Positions 33,986 through 42,853 of a stretch of 64,000 nt of DNA are shown one piece after another. Below the pieces are notes generated by a model, which saw only the letters and a list, made by a program, of their open reading frames with translations, was not told where the DNA came from and did not search any database. Numbering within the stretch: the stretch's first letter is position 1; every line of letters begins with the position of its first letter. Origin of the DNA: an uncultured Pseudomonas sp. (lineage in GTDB: Bacteria; Pseudomonadota; Gammaproteobacteria; Pseudomonadales; Pseudomonadaceae); the NCBI RefSeq assembly GCF_946885885.1, contig NZ_CAMPHN010000001.1, positions 1 through 64,000 on the forward strand, in the 5' to 3' direction. A program made the position numbers and the translations under genes.

Positions 33986-34695
33986 GGTTGACCTCCGAGG
34001 TCGAAGTCGAGGGAATTCGCCGCGGCCTGAACCGGGCGACCGGCCCCGGGCGCGGCGAACAGCAAGTTGTTTTCCAGGTGCATGTGCTGCATCAGCTCGC
34101 GGCGCAGTTCCCAGAGCCCCAGGTACAGCGAAATCCAGGTATTGCAGGCCCGAGCCGGCGCGTTGAAGTCGTTGCTCAAGCGCGCCAGGTCCCGCAGTGC
34201 CGCGACATAGCTCTGGTGTTCGAGGCGCATCGCGGCGATCGGCATCGCGCCGCGGTTCTCGCCGAGCAATAGCGGTAGCAACTGTTTTTCCCGCAGCAGG
34301 TGCTGGGCCAGGTCCTGCTGCAGGTTCCACAGCAGCAGGGCCATGCCATGCGGGCATTCGGGCCAATCGGCATAGCTGTGTTCGATGCGGCAGGCCTGCT
34401 CGATCAGTTGCGGCAGCAAGCTCAGGTAGCGCCCATGCAAATGCCCGAGGATGTGCTCGACCAATTCGTCCGGCGCTTGCGCGCGCCAATCGGGCTCGTC
34501 CACCGGCCGCGCGCCGGCCTCTTCGATCTGCGCCGCAATGGACGCGGCGTCGAGGCCACGACGCATCGCCTCCTCGCGCAGGCGACGATGACCGTTGCAG
34601 GAGAAGTCGAGGTTGTACTTGGCCAATATATCGGCTGCGCCTTGCTGGGAAATGGCAAGGTCGGCCAGGCTGAGGTCGATCAGGGCGGAGGGCAT
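33982..34695 (-). CDS. ytfE: YtfE/ScdA/DnrN-type di-iron protein for repair of iron-sulfur clusters
   Basis: The start MPSALIDLSLADLAISQQGAA gives 237 residues; the open frame goes back to 34734. The N-terminal ScdA domain has the conserved Cys (LDFSCNGHRRL, residue about 32). The C-terminal hemerythrin-like domain has His/Glu ligands (ELVEHILGHLHGRYL, about 75; MRLEHQSY, about 150; HMHLENNLLF, about 204). The family repairs iron centres damaged by NO, which suits its place upstream of dnr. It is coupled by 4 bp overlap to the 42-residue gene. Confidence 0.92.
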   Translation of the reverse strand: MPSALIDLSLADLAISQQGAADILAKYNLDFSCNGHRRLREEAMRRGLDAASIAAQIEEAGARPVDEPDWRAQAPDELVEHILGHLHGRYLSLLPQLIEQACRIEHSYADWPECPHGMALLLWNLQQDLAQHLLREKQLLPLLLGENRGAMPIAAMRLEHQSYVAALRDLARLSNDFNAPARACNTWISLYLGLWELRRELMQHMHLENNLLFAAPGAGRPVQAAANSLDFDLGGQP

Positions 34696-34767
34696 AGGGC
34701 TTGCTCGAGAGTGAGGGCACTCTGTGTTCAGCAAGGCTTATGCCATTTTCAAGCTGCTGATTTAAAA

Positions 34768-34798
34768 GGGTTTATATCCATGGTGGTTATAAATACCC
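34768..34798. promoter_or_regulatory. Imperfect dyad in the ytfE promoter region
   Basis: GGGTTTATA and TATAAATACCC face each other across about 11 bp between the ytfE start (34695) and the DGC-protein gene. The two arms differ by a 2-base gap. An AT-rich dyad before an NO-repair gene could be an operator, but it is not a match to the FNR-type box. It is recorded as a candidate only. Confidence 0.25.
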
Positions 34799-34837
34799 AA
34801 CCTTGATGATGGTTCTAATGACCATTGAGGGTGATTT

Positions 34838-35248
34838 TTACCAGGCCGCCGACAGGACCCTGGCTTCGTCGTTGGCCGGGTGACTGAGGTCGCTGGCGAT
34901 GATCGCTTGCAGGTCCTCGAACAGCGCCTCGGCTTCTTCCGCGCTGCAATCCTGCCGATAGCGTTTGCGCAGGCCATAGCTGTTGAGCGTGATATGGCGG
35001 TCGGCTTCGATAGCGTGCTGCGCCAGGCAGGCTTTGACGCAGTGCAGCGGGCAGCCGTCGATGGCGAGGATCGGGCGCCCGGACTTGGCCTTGTTCACCA
35101 ACGCCGCGACATGCCCGCCGACCCCGGCGATACAGGACATTTCCGCCAGGCCGGCACGGTCCAGGCGCACGGCCAGGGTGTTGGCCAACTGCGCCACGTT
35201 CGAGCAGCCCGAGCAGGCGTAGACAAGCGGTTGGGTTGGCGCGGACAT
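34838..35248 (-). CDS. DGC-domain putative zinc-binding protein
   Basis: I take the start at 35248 (MSAPTQPLVYACSGCSN), because AAGGGAG lies 8 bp before that ATG; another ATG is 6 bp upstream. The 136-residue product has CSGC near residue 12, SCIAGVGGHV near 38 and the defining DGCPLHCVKAC block near 65-75. The conserved cysteines suggest a metal site. The family often sits near denitrification and NO-response genes. Its precise role is unknown. Confidence 0.82.
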   Translation of the reverse strand: MSAPTQPLVYACSGCSNVAQLANTLAVRLDRAGLAEMSCIAGVGGHVAALVNKAKSGRPILAIDGCPLHCVKACLAQHAIEADRHITLNSYGLRKRYRQDCSAEEAEALFEDLQAIIASDLSHPANDEARVLSAAW

Positions 35249-35279
35249 GGGCATGCTCCCTTCGGCATCAGCAGGGTTC

Positions 35280-35430
35280 TAGGAGCCTGTCCGAAAATGT
35301 GGATTTTGTAGGTTGGGTCGGGCCGCGCAGGCTGAGCTCCGCGAAGCCCAACATGCTGATTTGTTGGGCTTCGTTCCTCAGCACCAACCTACAATTTGCC
35401 GTCAATTGCCGTTCTCGGACAGGCTCCTAG
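35280..35430. mobile_element. MITE-like element with terminal inverted repeats
   Basis: CTAGGAGCCTGTCCGAaAA at the left end and its complement TTcTCGGACAGGCTCCTAG at the right end bracket about 150 bp with no gene. The interior carries the GCGAAGCCCAAC and TTGGGCTTCG words that also occur at 21280-21460. Short size, perfect ends and lack of a transposase fit a MITE moved in trans. It lies between the DGC gene and the ftr operon. Confidence 0.7.
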
Positions 35431-35546
35431 AGTATGGCGAGCGTGCTGCGGCGGGCGTTGATCAAAATCAAGATGCGCTTATGCCGCTGGTTGGCCTCGT
35501 AGGAGGCGCGACCTCGCGGCGAATGCAGCCCGCAGGGCTGCCCGCC

Positions 35547-36920
35547 TCAACTCCACCCCCAGAACTGCAACCACCAGCCATAACCCACCCCGGCCGAGCC
35601 CAGCGCCAGGCAACCGAACGCCGCAAGCCGTTGCAAGCCACGCGCGCCATGCCGGCCAAGCACCTGCCAACCCAGCCACAGGCTCCAGGCAATGGCGGCG
35701 GCGAGCAGGGCGGCACGCGCCGGCTGCACCCAGGCCAGGGCCAGGCCCTCGTAACGCAACAGCTTGACGGTGGTGGCGCTGAGCCCGAGAAACAGCCCAC
35801 TGGCGCCGAGCGGAATCAAGGTCAAGGCCAGATGTTCGAAGGCATTGCCGGTGCGCGATACCAGCAAGGCCGCGCCGCGCAACAAGATCCACAGACCGCC
35901 GCCGAGCAGCAGCGAACAGGCCGCCAGATAACCCAGGATCAGCAACCCATCGAGCCAGCTGAACAGGTCGTTGGCCTGGGGGTAATGGGTCAACAACCAC
36001 CAAGGCGCATCGGTTTGCAGCAGCCGGTAACTGTCGTGCTCGACCAACCAGGTCGCCGCCGCTTGTTTCAGGTCGATGAACCAGGGGCTGAGCGTCCATT
36101 GAAAGGCGCCCATGGCCAGGCCGATCACGCCGAACAGCAACAGGCGGCTGTCCCAATGGCCGGCGTGCTGCGGGCCGACGATCAGCACCTCGGCGTTGGG
36201 CGAACGCGCGCTCAGGTGCACCGCACCGCGTTGTCCGCTACAGCGCCCGCAGGCATGGCAGTCGGCGGCGCCGCGCATGCGCCGGATATCCAGCAGCGGT
36301 GCGCAGTTCGGCGGCGGCTGGCGTGGCGGCGGATTGTCCAACCAACGCTGTTCGTCGACCCGGTAATGCATGGGCGCCAAACGGGCGAGCAGGGCGAATA
36401 CGCCGCTGACCGGGCACAGGTAGCGGCACCAGACGCGCTTGCCGCGGCCATAGAGATAACCCACCAACATCGCCGCAACGGTCGAGCCGCCGAGAATCAG
36501 CAAGGCTGCCTGGGCGTAGTCGTACACGCTGATCAACTGGCCATAAACCGTGGTGAGGATAAACGCCAGGGTCGGCCAACCGCCCCAGCGAATCCAGCGC
36601 GGCGTGCCGCGCCCCAGGCCATGCCAACTGATCCATTCGCTGAGCGAGCCTTCGGGGCAGAGCACGCCGCACCAAAGCCTGCCGAACAGCACGATGGACA
36701 ACAGCACGAACGGCCACCACAGGCCCCAGAAAACGAACTGGGCGAGCAGCGTCAGGTTATCCAGTATGCGCGCCTGGCTGGACGGCAACGGCAGCAACGC
36801 CGGCAGCACCAGCAATAGGCCATAGAAGGCCACGACCGCCCATTGCACGCCGCGAATCAGCCGCGCATGGCGGCGCAGCGCATCGCCCAGCCTGCCCAGC
36901 AAGTCGTTCAGCTGACGCAT
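35547..36920 (-). CDS. ftrD: FtrD-type polyferredoxin of the Ftr iron uptake system
   Basis: This 457-residue membrane protein has about nine helices and NapH/NosR-like iron-sulfur motifs: CGVLCPEGSLSEW (residue about 85), CRYLCPVSG (about 167) and CHACGRC (about 222). In FtrABCD-type systems this subunit is thought to supply or remove electrons for ferrous iron uptake. It overlaps ftrC by 13 bp. Taken alone it could be mistaken for NapH or CcoG, but its neighbours settle the assignment. Confidence 0.86.
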   Translation of the reverse strand: MRQLNDLLGRLGDALRRHARLIRGVQWAVVAFYGLLLVLPALLPLPSSQARILDNLTLLAQFVFWGLWWPFVLLSIVLFGRLWCGVLCPEGSLSEWISWHGLGRGTPRWIRWGGWPTLAFILTTVYGQLISVYDYAQAALLILGGSTVAAMLVGYLYGRGKRVWCRYLCPVSGVFALLARLAPMHYRVDEQRWLDNPPPRQPPPNCAPLLDIRRMRGAADCHACGRCSGQRGAVHLSARSPNAEVLIVGPQHAGHWDSRLLLFGVIGLAMGAFQWTLSPWFIDLKQAAATWLVEHDSYRLLQTDAPWWLLTHYPQANDLFSWLDGLLILGYLAACSLLLGGGLWILLRGAALLVSRTGNAFEHLALTLIPLGASGLFLGLSATTVKLLRYEGLALAWVQPARAALLAAAIAWSLWLGWQVLGRHGARGLQRLAAFGCLALGSAGVGYGWWLQFWGWS

Positions 36921-37762
36921 GGCGACACGGCGGGCGCGCGGCGCCGCAGCCAGAACGCGACCAGCAGCCAGTAGCCTGCCAGGGCGGCGACCGTGACCAG
37001 GGAGGGCATGGCGCGGTAACCGGCGAAGTTGGCCAGCACCGACCCCAGCCCAGCACTGTCATCCAATCCAGCCGAGGTATCCCAGAGCGCATCGCCGAAC
37101 CAGCCGTAGACCTGTTCGGGCAACTCCAGCGCCATCAATTGGCCGCTGATACGGTCGAGCCCGGCGATCAACATGGAGGCGCCGAGCAACAGCAGCACAA
37201 TCTCGCTGAACTGAAAGAAATGCCGCCAGGAGACCAACCGGCTGCCGGCCTGCAGCAGCATGAAGGTAAGCAGCGCCAGGCCCAGACCCAGCGCACCGCC
37301 GAGGGCGAATTGCCAGAGTTCGACGCCTTGCTTGTGTATGCCCAGGCCATACAGGAAGACCACGGTCTCGCTGCCTTCGCGCCCCACCGCAAGCATGGCC
37401 AGGAGCAGCAGGCCGAGGCCGCCGTTGCGTTGCAGATGGGTGTCGGCGGCCTGCTGCAGGTCGTGCTTGAAGGTGCGGCCATGCCGGCGCATCCAGCCGA
37501 CCATCTGCAGGATCAATGCACTCGCCAGCAGTACCAACGCCGCCTGGAACCACTCGCCGGCCGCTCCCGACAGCCATTCGCCTGCGAACAGTACGATCAG
37601 CGCCAGCGCCGCGGACAACACCAGGCCCAGCGCCACACCGCCCCAGAGGAACCTCATGGCGCGGCTGCGCTCGGCTTGCTGGCTGATCCACGCATACAGG
37701 ATGCCGACCACCAGCAACGCCTCGACGCTCTCCCGCCAGACGATAAACAGCGACTGATTCAT
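36908..37762 (-). CDS. ftrC: FTR1-family high-affinity iron permease
   Basis: The 284-residue inner-membrane protein has seven helices and two RExxE iron-binding motifs: WRESVEALL (residue about 9) and GREGSETVVF (about 128). It begins MNQSLFIVWRESVEALLVVG. It moves iron across the inner membrane, taken from the periplasmic partners FtrA and FtrB. It follows ftrB by 23 bp. Confidence 0.92.
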   Translation of the reverse strand: MNQSLFIVWRESVEALLVVGILYAWISQQAERSRAMRFLWGGVALGLVLSAALALIVLFAGEWLSGAAGEWFQAALVLLASALILQMVGWMRRHGRTFKHDLQQAADTHLQRNGGLGLLLLAMLAVGREGSETVVFLYGLGIHKQGVELWQFALGGALGLGLALLTFMLLQAGSRLVSWRHFFQFSEIVLLLLGASMLIAGLDRISGQLMALELPEQVYGWFGDALWDTSAGLDDSAGLGSVLANFAGYRAMPSLVTVAALAGYWLLVAFWLRRRAPAVSPCVS

Positions 37763-37785
37763 CCAGAATTCCCGTTGTAACAGGG

Positions 37786-38112
37786 TTATTTGGCGACGAT
37801 GCCGCCCTCGGGCAAGTCGAGGTGGAACTCGTCGAAGAACGGATAATGGCCGGGCCGCAGCGGGTGAATCACCACGAACGAGGTGACCCCGGGCGACATG
37901 ACCTTCTCCACCCGCAAGGGCGTGCTTTCGAATTCCGCGGGGCCTTGCCCCTGGTTATGCAGGACGATCTTGAAGCGCTGGCCCGCCGCCACTTCGAGCA
38001 GCGGCGGGGTGAAATGACCATCGCGGATCACCAGCTCGTAAGTCGGCAGACCGGCCGCGTAACCAGGCAGGCAGGGGATGGCCAACAGCAGGGCGAACAA
38101 CAGACGTGACAT
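37786..38112 (-). CDS. ftrB: FtrB-type periplasmic cupredoxin
   Basis: The start MSRLLFALLLAIPCLPGYAAG (108 residues) has TGGAG before it and a clear signal peptide; the frame reaches back to a GTG at 38124. The cupredoxin fold is shown by YELVIRDGHFTPPLLEVAAG and a final HYPFFDEFHLDLPEGGIVAK. In FtrABCD systems this protein is proposed to oxidise ferrous iron bound to FtrA before uptake by FtrC. Confidence 0.85.
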   Translation of the reverse strand: MSRLLFALLLAIPCLPGYAAGLPTYELVIRDGHFTPPLLEVAAGQRFKIVLHNQGQGPAEFESTPLRVEKVMSPGVTSFVVIHPLRPGHYPFFDEFHLDLPEGGIVAK

Positions 38113-38136
38113 AGCCAACTCCACTGGGGCCCGCGA

Positions 38137-38676
38137 TCAGTAACCGCCTTTCTTGCCGATGCCGGCATAGGTGAATTGGTAATGCAGCTCGCAGCGCTCG
38201 AACCAGGGCGCGACGCCGGTTTCCTTGTCGGTGTGGCGGCCGAACATGCCGTGGCCGCCAGCGGGTGGCGAGATGCTGTAGGTCAGGAGGTATTTGCCCG
38301 GGCCGAACAGCTTGAGGTTGTCGCCGTAGTGCGGCCCGTCGTTGGCGACCATGGCGTGGAAATCGCCTTCGAGCACCTCGTCGCTGCCTTCCTTACGCAG
38401 TACGAAAGCGATATTCAGATAGGGCACGAAACTGCCTTCCTGGAACCCGTTGGGGTTGTTTTCCAGGGCGCTGATGTCGGCTTCCAGGTGCACATCGGAA
38501 TCGGCGGCGGGGCGCATCATGCCCGGCGGGTCCATCTCGATCGGTTGCAGGTACACGGCGCCGACATCCAGACCGCCGCATTGCTGGGGTTCGCCGATCG
38601 GGTATTCCTTGGCCTGGGCGAGCGAACCGCAGAGCAGGGCGACGAGTGAGAGGGAGAGCTGTACGCGCATCGACAT
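38137..38676 (-). CDS. ftrA: FtrA/P19-type periplasmic iron-binding protein
   Basis: The start MSMRVQLSLSLVALLCGSLA at 38676 has CGAGGAA just upstream and gives 179 residues with a signal peptide cut near AQA/KEYP. Motifs of the P19/Tp34 family are EMDPPGMM and DVHLEADI (Met/His/Glu iron ligands) and HYGDNLKLFGPGKY. It captures ferrous iron in the periplasm. It is the first gene of ftrABCD and has a possible Fur site upstream. Confidence 0.9.
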   Translation of the reverse strand: MSMRVQLSLSLVALLCGSLAQAKEYPIGEPQQCGGLDVGAVYLQPIEMDPPGMMRPAADSDVHLEADISALENNPNGFQEGSFVPYLNIAFVLRKEGSDEVLEGDFHAMVANDGPHYGDNLKLFGPGKYLLTYSISPPAGGHGMFGRHTDKETGVAPWFERCELHYQFTYAGIGKKGGY

Positions 38677-38729
38677 ATTCCTCGGAAGGTAGAAGTGATG
38701 GGCACAGTCTATGAGGTGAATTCTCAATC

Positions 38730-38748
38730 AATAATGATTCGCGTCAAG
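38730..38748 (-). promoter_or_regulatory. Possible Fur box before ftrA
   Basis: The 19 bp at 38730-38748 (AATAATGATTCGCGTCAAG) match the Fur consensus at 11 of 19 positions by my count. It lies 54 bp upstream of the ftrA start. Iron control is expected for this system, but the site is only moderately good. Confidence 0.4.
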
Positions 38749-38880
38749 TTTTACTCTTATATCGCCCGCATGGCCGTCTATCGGAGCGAGCGGGGATTAC
38801 GGGTGCATCGATAACTGTGCAAGAACGCGGTGGAGCCCGTGTGGGTCATACTTGCATGCACAGCTAGCGGAGATTTTCGG

Positions 38881-39564
38881 ATGGCGCATCACGCTGCTCT
38901 CGATCTACCTATCCGCGACCGGATAGCCGCAGGGCGCGCACTGGCGCCCTTGTTGTCGGCCTATCGCGGGCAAACGGAGGCGATCGTTCTGGCGCTGCCG
39001 CGCGGCGGGGTGCCGGTGGCCTATGAGATCGCCATGGCGCTGGACCTGCGCCTGGATTTGATGCTGGTGCGCAAGCTTGGCGTACCGGGCCACGAGGAGT
39101 ACGCCATGGGCGCCATCGCCAGCGGCGGAGTACGGGTATTGAACGGCGAGGTCTTGCAGATGCTCGATCTGAGGGCGGAAACCATCGAAGCGGTGGTGGA
39201 CCGCGAAACCCGCGAACTGCAACGGCGCGATCGCGCCTATCGCGGCGACCGCCCGGCTCCGATATTACGTGGCCAGCGGGTGATCCTGGTCGACGACGGC
39301 CTGGCCACCGGCGCGACCATGCGCGCGGCGGTGCAAGCGGCGCGCCAGCAAGAGCCACTATCGGTGACTGTCGCCGTGCCGGTCGGCTCCTCGGAAAGCC
39401 TGGAGTTGCTGCGCGCCGAAGCCGACGAGGTGGTCTGTCCGCTCATACCGGAAACGCTGATATCGATCGGCAGCTGGTATAGGGACTTCTCGCAAACTTC
39501 GGACCGCGAAGTGCTCGACCTGCTGCAGCGCGCTTGGCAACGCCCGTGCGAGCAACGAGCATGA
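38881..39564 (+). CDS. Phosphoribosyltransferase-family protein
   Basis: The start MAHHAALDLPIRDRIAAGR gives 227 residues; the open frame begins at 38830. The PRPP-binding loop is VILVDDGLATGATM (residues about 137-150), preceded by LPRGGVPVAYEIA near residue 40. Proteins of this type are found in low-oxygen/stress clusters with PRPP synthase, CapA and GroEL paralogues, as here. The base or other acceptor is unknown. The next gene overlaps nothing and starts 11 bp later. Confidence 0.85.
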   Translation: MAHHAALDLPIRDRIAAGRALAPLLSAYRGQTEAIVLALPRGGVPVAYEIAMALDLRLDLMLVRKLGVPGHEEYAMGAIASGGVRVLNGEVLQMLDLRAETIEAVVDRETRELQRRDRAYRGDRPAPILRGQRVILVDDGLATGATMRAAVQAARQQEPLSVTVAVPVGSSESLELLRAEADEVVCPLIPETLISIGSWYRDFSQTSDREVLDLLQRAWQRPCEQRA

Positions 39565-39575
39565 CGGAGGCGCCG

Positions 39576-40250
39576 ATGAGCGTTGTCCGGGGTTTGCAAC
39601 TGGCGCTGAGCGATGCCCACCTGAATGCCGATTTACTGCTGCCCGGTGGTGCAAAAGGCTTGGTGGTATTCGTGCATGGCAGCGGTAGCGGGCGTCTCAG
39701 CCCACGCAATCAGCAGGTGGCGCGCTACTTCGCCGAACGTGGGTTGGGCGCCTTGCTGTTCGACCTGCTCAGCGAAGCGGAACAGCGGCTCGATGCGGTC
39801 ACCTGCGAGCTGCGCTTCGACATTCCGCTGCTAACGGAACGGATCATCGAAGTTATCGATTGGCTGCAGCGTCACTCGGAGTTGGCGCGCCTGCGCATCG
39901 GCTTGTTCGGTGCCAGTACCGGCGCGGCCGCGGCATTGATTGCCGCGGCGCAGCGCCCGCAGGCGATCTATGCGCTGGTATCGCGCGGCGGTCGTACCGA
40001 TCTGGCCGGGCAGGCCGTGGCGCAGGTGAGGGCGCCGACCCTGCAGATCGTCGGCGGCCAGGATATCGCCGTGCTGCACATGAATCGCGAAGTCAGCAGC
40101 CGTCTGCAATGCGAGCAGCAACTGCGTGTGGTGGCGGGAGCGACCCATCTGTTCGTCGAACCCGGCGCCCTGGAGGAAGTGGCCAGGTTGGCGGCCGACT
40201 GGTTTCAACGCTACTTGGAGGGTGGCGGAATGTGGCATGCGCAGCGCTGA
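39576..40250 (+). CDS. Alpha/beta hydrolase (dienelactone-hydrolase-like)
   Basis: The ATG at 39576 is preceded by GGAGG and gives 224 residues (MSVVRGLQLALSDAHLN); an ATG at 39561 is possible. The fold is shown by LVVFVHGSGSG (residues about 28-38), the nucleophile region GLFGASTGAA (about 108-117), a likely acid in VGGQD (about 152) and the His in GATHLF (about 188). The substrate is unknown. It is convergent with the FNR-type gene (16 bp between stops). Confidence 0.82.
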   Translation: MSVVRGLQLALSDAHLNADLLLPGGAKGLVVFVHGSGSGRLSPRNQQVARYFAERGLGALLFDLLSEAEQRLDAVTCELRFDIPLLTERIIEVIDWLQRHSELARLRIGLFGASTGAAAALIAAAQRPQAIYALVSRGGRTDLAGQAVAQVRAPTLQIVGGQDIAVLHMNREVSSRLQCEQQLRVVAGATHLFVEPGALEEVARLAADWFQRYLEGGGMWHAQR

Positions 40251-40266
40251 TGAGTGTGTCCGACTG

Positions 40267-41013
40267 TCAGGGCGTTACGCAGGTTTCGCCGATCCGGCTC
40301 AAGGCCTGGGCATCGTTCAGGATGACTTCGCGGCCATTTATCTCGATCAACCCGCTATTGCGGTAGCGGCTGAACAAGCGACTGACCGTTTCGATACTCA
40401 AACCCAAGTAGCTGGCGATTTCGCCGCGAGTCATCGGCAAGTTGAAGCGCACAGCGGAAAAGCCACGTCGGCTGTAACGCAGCGAAAGGTTGAGCAGGAA
40501 GGCTGCCAGGCGTTGCTCGGCGCTCTCGCGCTGATGGCAAAGCAGGGCCTGTTCGGCATGGATCTGCTGGCTCAAGCGCGTCAATAGATGTTTACGTAAC
40601 AGTGAAATATTGCCGCACAACTCCTCCAACTGACCGAAATAGATCGCGCACACCAATGAGGTTTCGAGGGCAACCGCGTAGCTACGGTGAACCGCAGCGC
40701 CAAAAGCATCCAGGCTCAATAACTCGCCGGGGAAATAAAAACCGGTTATTTGTTCCACGCCTTCGGTACTGAGCAGGTAGCTCTTCAGGCAACCGCTACG
40801 CACGGCATAGACCTGCTGCATGCATTCGCCTGCGCGGAACAGATAGTCGCCTTTATGCAACAGGCGGTTGTGCTTGACGATGCTATCGAGCCGCGCGACA
40901 TCGCTATCCTTCAGCGCGACCGGTAGGCAGTAACGATTGATGGCGCACGTTTGGCAGTGGGTCTGGGGTTTGACGGGTTGTTTCGGCGATTCGCCATATC
41001 GATTGATGACCAT
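40267..41013 (-). CDS. FNR-type oxygen-sensing regulator (ANR paralogue)
   Basis: With the start at 41013 ([14 protein letters not shown], 248 residues) the cysteines fall at positions 20, 23, 29 and 122, the same numbers as the 4Fe-4S ligands of E. coli FNR, which supports this start. The open frame reaches 41115. The C-terminal HTH ([20 protein letters not shown]) has the E-x-x-S-R recognition residues for TTGAT half-sites. It should be active without oxygen. It lies divergent from the groEL paralogue with a perfect box between them. The classical anr is usually elsewhere, so this may be a second copy. Confidence 0.9.
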   Translation of the reverse strand: MVINRYGESPKQPVKPQTHCQTCAINRYCLPVALKDSDVARLDSIVKHNRLLHKGDYLFRAGECMQQVYAVRSGCLKSYLLSTEGVEQITGFYFPGELLSLDAFGAAVHRSYAVALETSLVCAIYFGQLEELCGNISLLRKHLLTRLSQQIHAEQALLCHQRESAEQRLAAFLLNLSLRYSRRGFSAVRFNLPMTRGEIASYLGLSIETVSRLFSRYRNSGLIEINGREVILNDAQALSRIGETCVTP

Positions 41014-41153
41014 GATCGGAGTGCACCTCGGTAATTCGACGTCACTGCCATTCAATTTTGGTGTTCGCACGCAGGGAAAGTTACCTGCAACCAGCTGCCG
41101 TCCGTCCGAAAGCATCGCCCGTAGCAGGCTCAGGGCTGCGCAACCCTATGGCT

Positions 41154-41167
41154 TTGATATGGATCAA
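41154..41167. promoter_or_regulatory. Perfect FNR-type box between the regulator and the groEL paralogue
   Basis: TTGATATGGATCAA matches TTGAT-N4-ATCAA exactly. It lies 57 bp before the groEL-type ATG and 140 bp upstream of the divergent FNR-type gene, so it is placed to activate the chaperonin and perhaps feed back on the regulator. Confidence 0.82.
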
Positions 41168-41224
41168 CGCATACCGGATGCGTGGGCAGATTCTGATGAC
41201 ATAAACCCGAAAAAGGGGACTGTC

Positions 41225-42841
41225 ATGGCCCATAGCAAAATTCTGTTTCGCAGTGCGGCGCGCGAAAAAGTCCTTCGCGGAGCTACCCAATTGGCTGACG
41301 CGGTGCGCGTAACCCTCGGTCCTAAATCCAAATCCGTGCTGATTCAGAAGAAGTGGGGCACGCCGATCGTCTGCAACGATGGTGTCAGCATTGCCAAGTT
41401 GGTGGATTTGGAGGACCCGGAGGAAAACCTCGGTGCGCAAATGCTGCGTCAGGCTGCCGAACGCACCGGCGAGGCGGTGGGTGACGGTACCAGCACTTCA
41501 ACGGTACTGGCCCATGCGATTCTCGCTGACGGCATACGTAACGTGGTGGCCGGTGCCAGCGCCATCGATCTCAAACGCGGGCTGGATCGTGGGCTGCGGT
41601 TGGCCATCGATTCACTGCATGCGCAATCCAGGCCCGTGCGCACACCGAAGGAAAAGGCCCAGGTCGCGACCATCTCGGCACACAACGATGGGGTGATCGG
41701 AGAGTTGGTGGCTAAGGCCCTGGAGAAGGTCGGCAGCGAAGGGGTGATCAGCGTCGAGGAGTCCAAGACCACCGAAACCGTGGTCGAGGTGGTCGAGGGT
41801 ATGCGTATCGATCGTGGTTATGTCTCGCCTTACTTCGTCACCGATACGGAGAAGATGCAGGTTGTGCTGGAAGATGTCTATGTGCTGCTCAGCGACCAGA
41901 AAATCGGCTTGCTCAAAGATCTGATTCCGCTGCTGGAGCAGATAGCCAAGAGTGGTCGGCCGTTACTGTTCATTGCCGATGACATCGAAGGCGAAGCCCT
42001 GGCCACGCTTATCCTCAATCAGATTCGTGGGGTATTGCGTGCCGTTGCGGTGAAAGCCCCCGGCTTTGGCGACAGGCGCAAGGAGATGCTACAGGACATC
42101 GCGGTGCTGACCGGTGGCCAGGTAATCTCCAGTGAGCTGGGGCTGCGCCTCGAGCAGGTCGAACTGAGCCAATTGGGCAGCGCCCGACGAGTGGTGGTGG
42201 ATCGGGAAAGCACCACGCTGATCGACGGCGCTGGTGGCCGCCCAGCAATCGAGAGCCGACTGCAGCAGATCCGTAACCAGGCCGAAAAAGCCGGCAGCGA
42301 TTACGACCGCGAGAAGTTTCAGGAACGCCTTGCCAAGTTGTCTGGCGGGGTTGCGGTAATCCGTGTGGGGGCGCCTACCGAAGCCGAGATGAAAACCCGC
42401 AAAGACGCGCTCGACGATGCCATTTCCGCCACTAAGGCCGCCATCGACGAAGGTATAGTGCCGGGCGGCGGCCTGGCACTGTTGCGCTGCGCACCGAGCC
42501 TGATAGCAGAGGAGGGTGTCTGTGAGGGCGATGAAAAGACCGGTCTGCAGATACTTCGCCGCGCATTGGAGGCTCCCGCCAGGATCATCGCCGAGAACTC
42601 TGCGGTGGATGCTGGGGTGGTGATCGCGCGGATGCTCCAGGAGCGAGGCGATGTCGGTTTCGATGCTGCGGCCAATCAGTATGTGGATATGTACCAAGCC
42701 GGCATTATCGACCCTACGAAGGTGGTACGGATCGCTCTGGAAAATGCCGTTTCGGTTGCCAGTGTGCTGCTGCTGACCGAGGCGACCATGACTGAAATCC
42801 CGGAGAAGGAAAGCCCCGCGGAACCGCCATTTCCGACCTGA
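41225..42841 (+). CDS. Divergent GroEL-type chaperonin under anaerobic control
   Basis: The start [19 protein letters not shown] gives 538 residues; the frame reaches back to 40937 into the regulatory region. Chaperonin motifs are present: [28 protein letters not shown] (residues about 86-96), [12 protein letters not shown] (about 279) and [12 protein letters not shown] (about 412). It differs from housekeeping GroEL at many usually fixed sites (GDGTTTATVLA is the norm) and lacks the GGM-rich tail, ending in EPPFPT. No groES is adjacent. The perfect FNR-type box upstream and the stress neighbours suggest a low-oxygen-specific chaperonin. Confidence 0.9.
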   Translation: MAHSKILFRSAAREKVLRGATQLADAVRVTLGPKSKSVLIQKKWGTPIVCNDGVSIAKLVDLEDPEENLGAQMLRQAAERTGEAVGDGTSTSTVLAHAILADGIRNVVAGASAIDLKRGLDRGLRLAIDSLHAQSRPVRTPKEKAQVATISAHNDGVIGELVAKALEKVGSEGVISVEESKTTETVVEVVEGMRIDRGYVSPYFVTDTEKMQVVLEDVYVLLSDQKIGLLKDLIPLLEQIAKSGRPLLFIADDIEGEALATLILNQIRGVLRAVAVKAPGFGDRRKEMLQDIAVLTGGQVISSELGLRLEQVELSQLGSARRVVVDRESTTLIDGAGGRPAIESRLQQIRNQAEKAGSDYDREKFQERLAKLSGGVAVIRVGAPTEAEMKTRKDALDDAISATKAAIDEGIVPGGGLALLRCAPSLIAEEGVCEGDEKTGLQILRRALEAPARIIAENSAVDAGVVIARMLQERGDVGFDAAANQYVDMYQAGIIDPTKVVRIALENAVSVASVLLLTEATMTEIPEKESPAEPPFPT

Positions 42842-42853
42842 TCAGCTGGCAGC

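Noticed and set aside
35313..36818. 501-codon plus-strand open frame opposite ftrD
   Set aside because: Shadow of a GC-rich membrane protein gene. The minus-strand frame has Fe-S motifs, membrane helices and a fitting operon.
35547..36920. Assignment as NapH or a second NosR
   Set aside because: The CxxxCP motifs fit that superfamily, but the gene overlaps an FTR1 permease and lies in an operon with P19 and cupredoxin genes, so FtrD is the better call.
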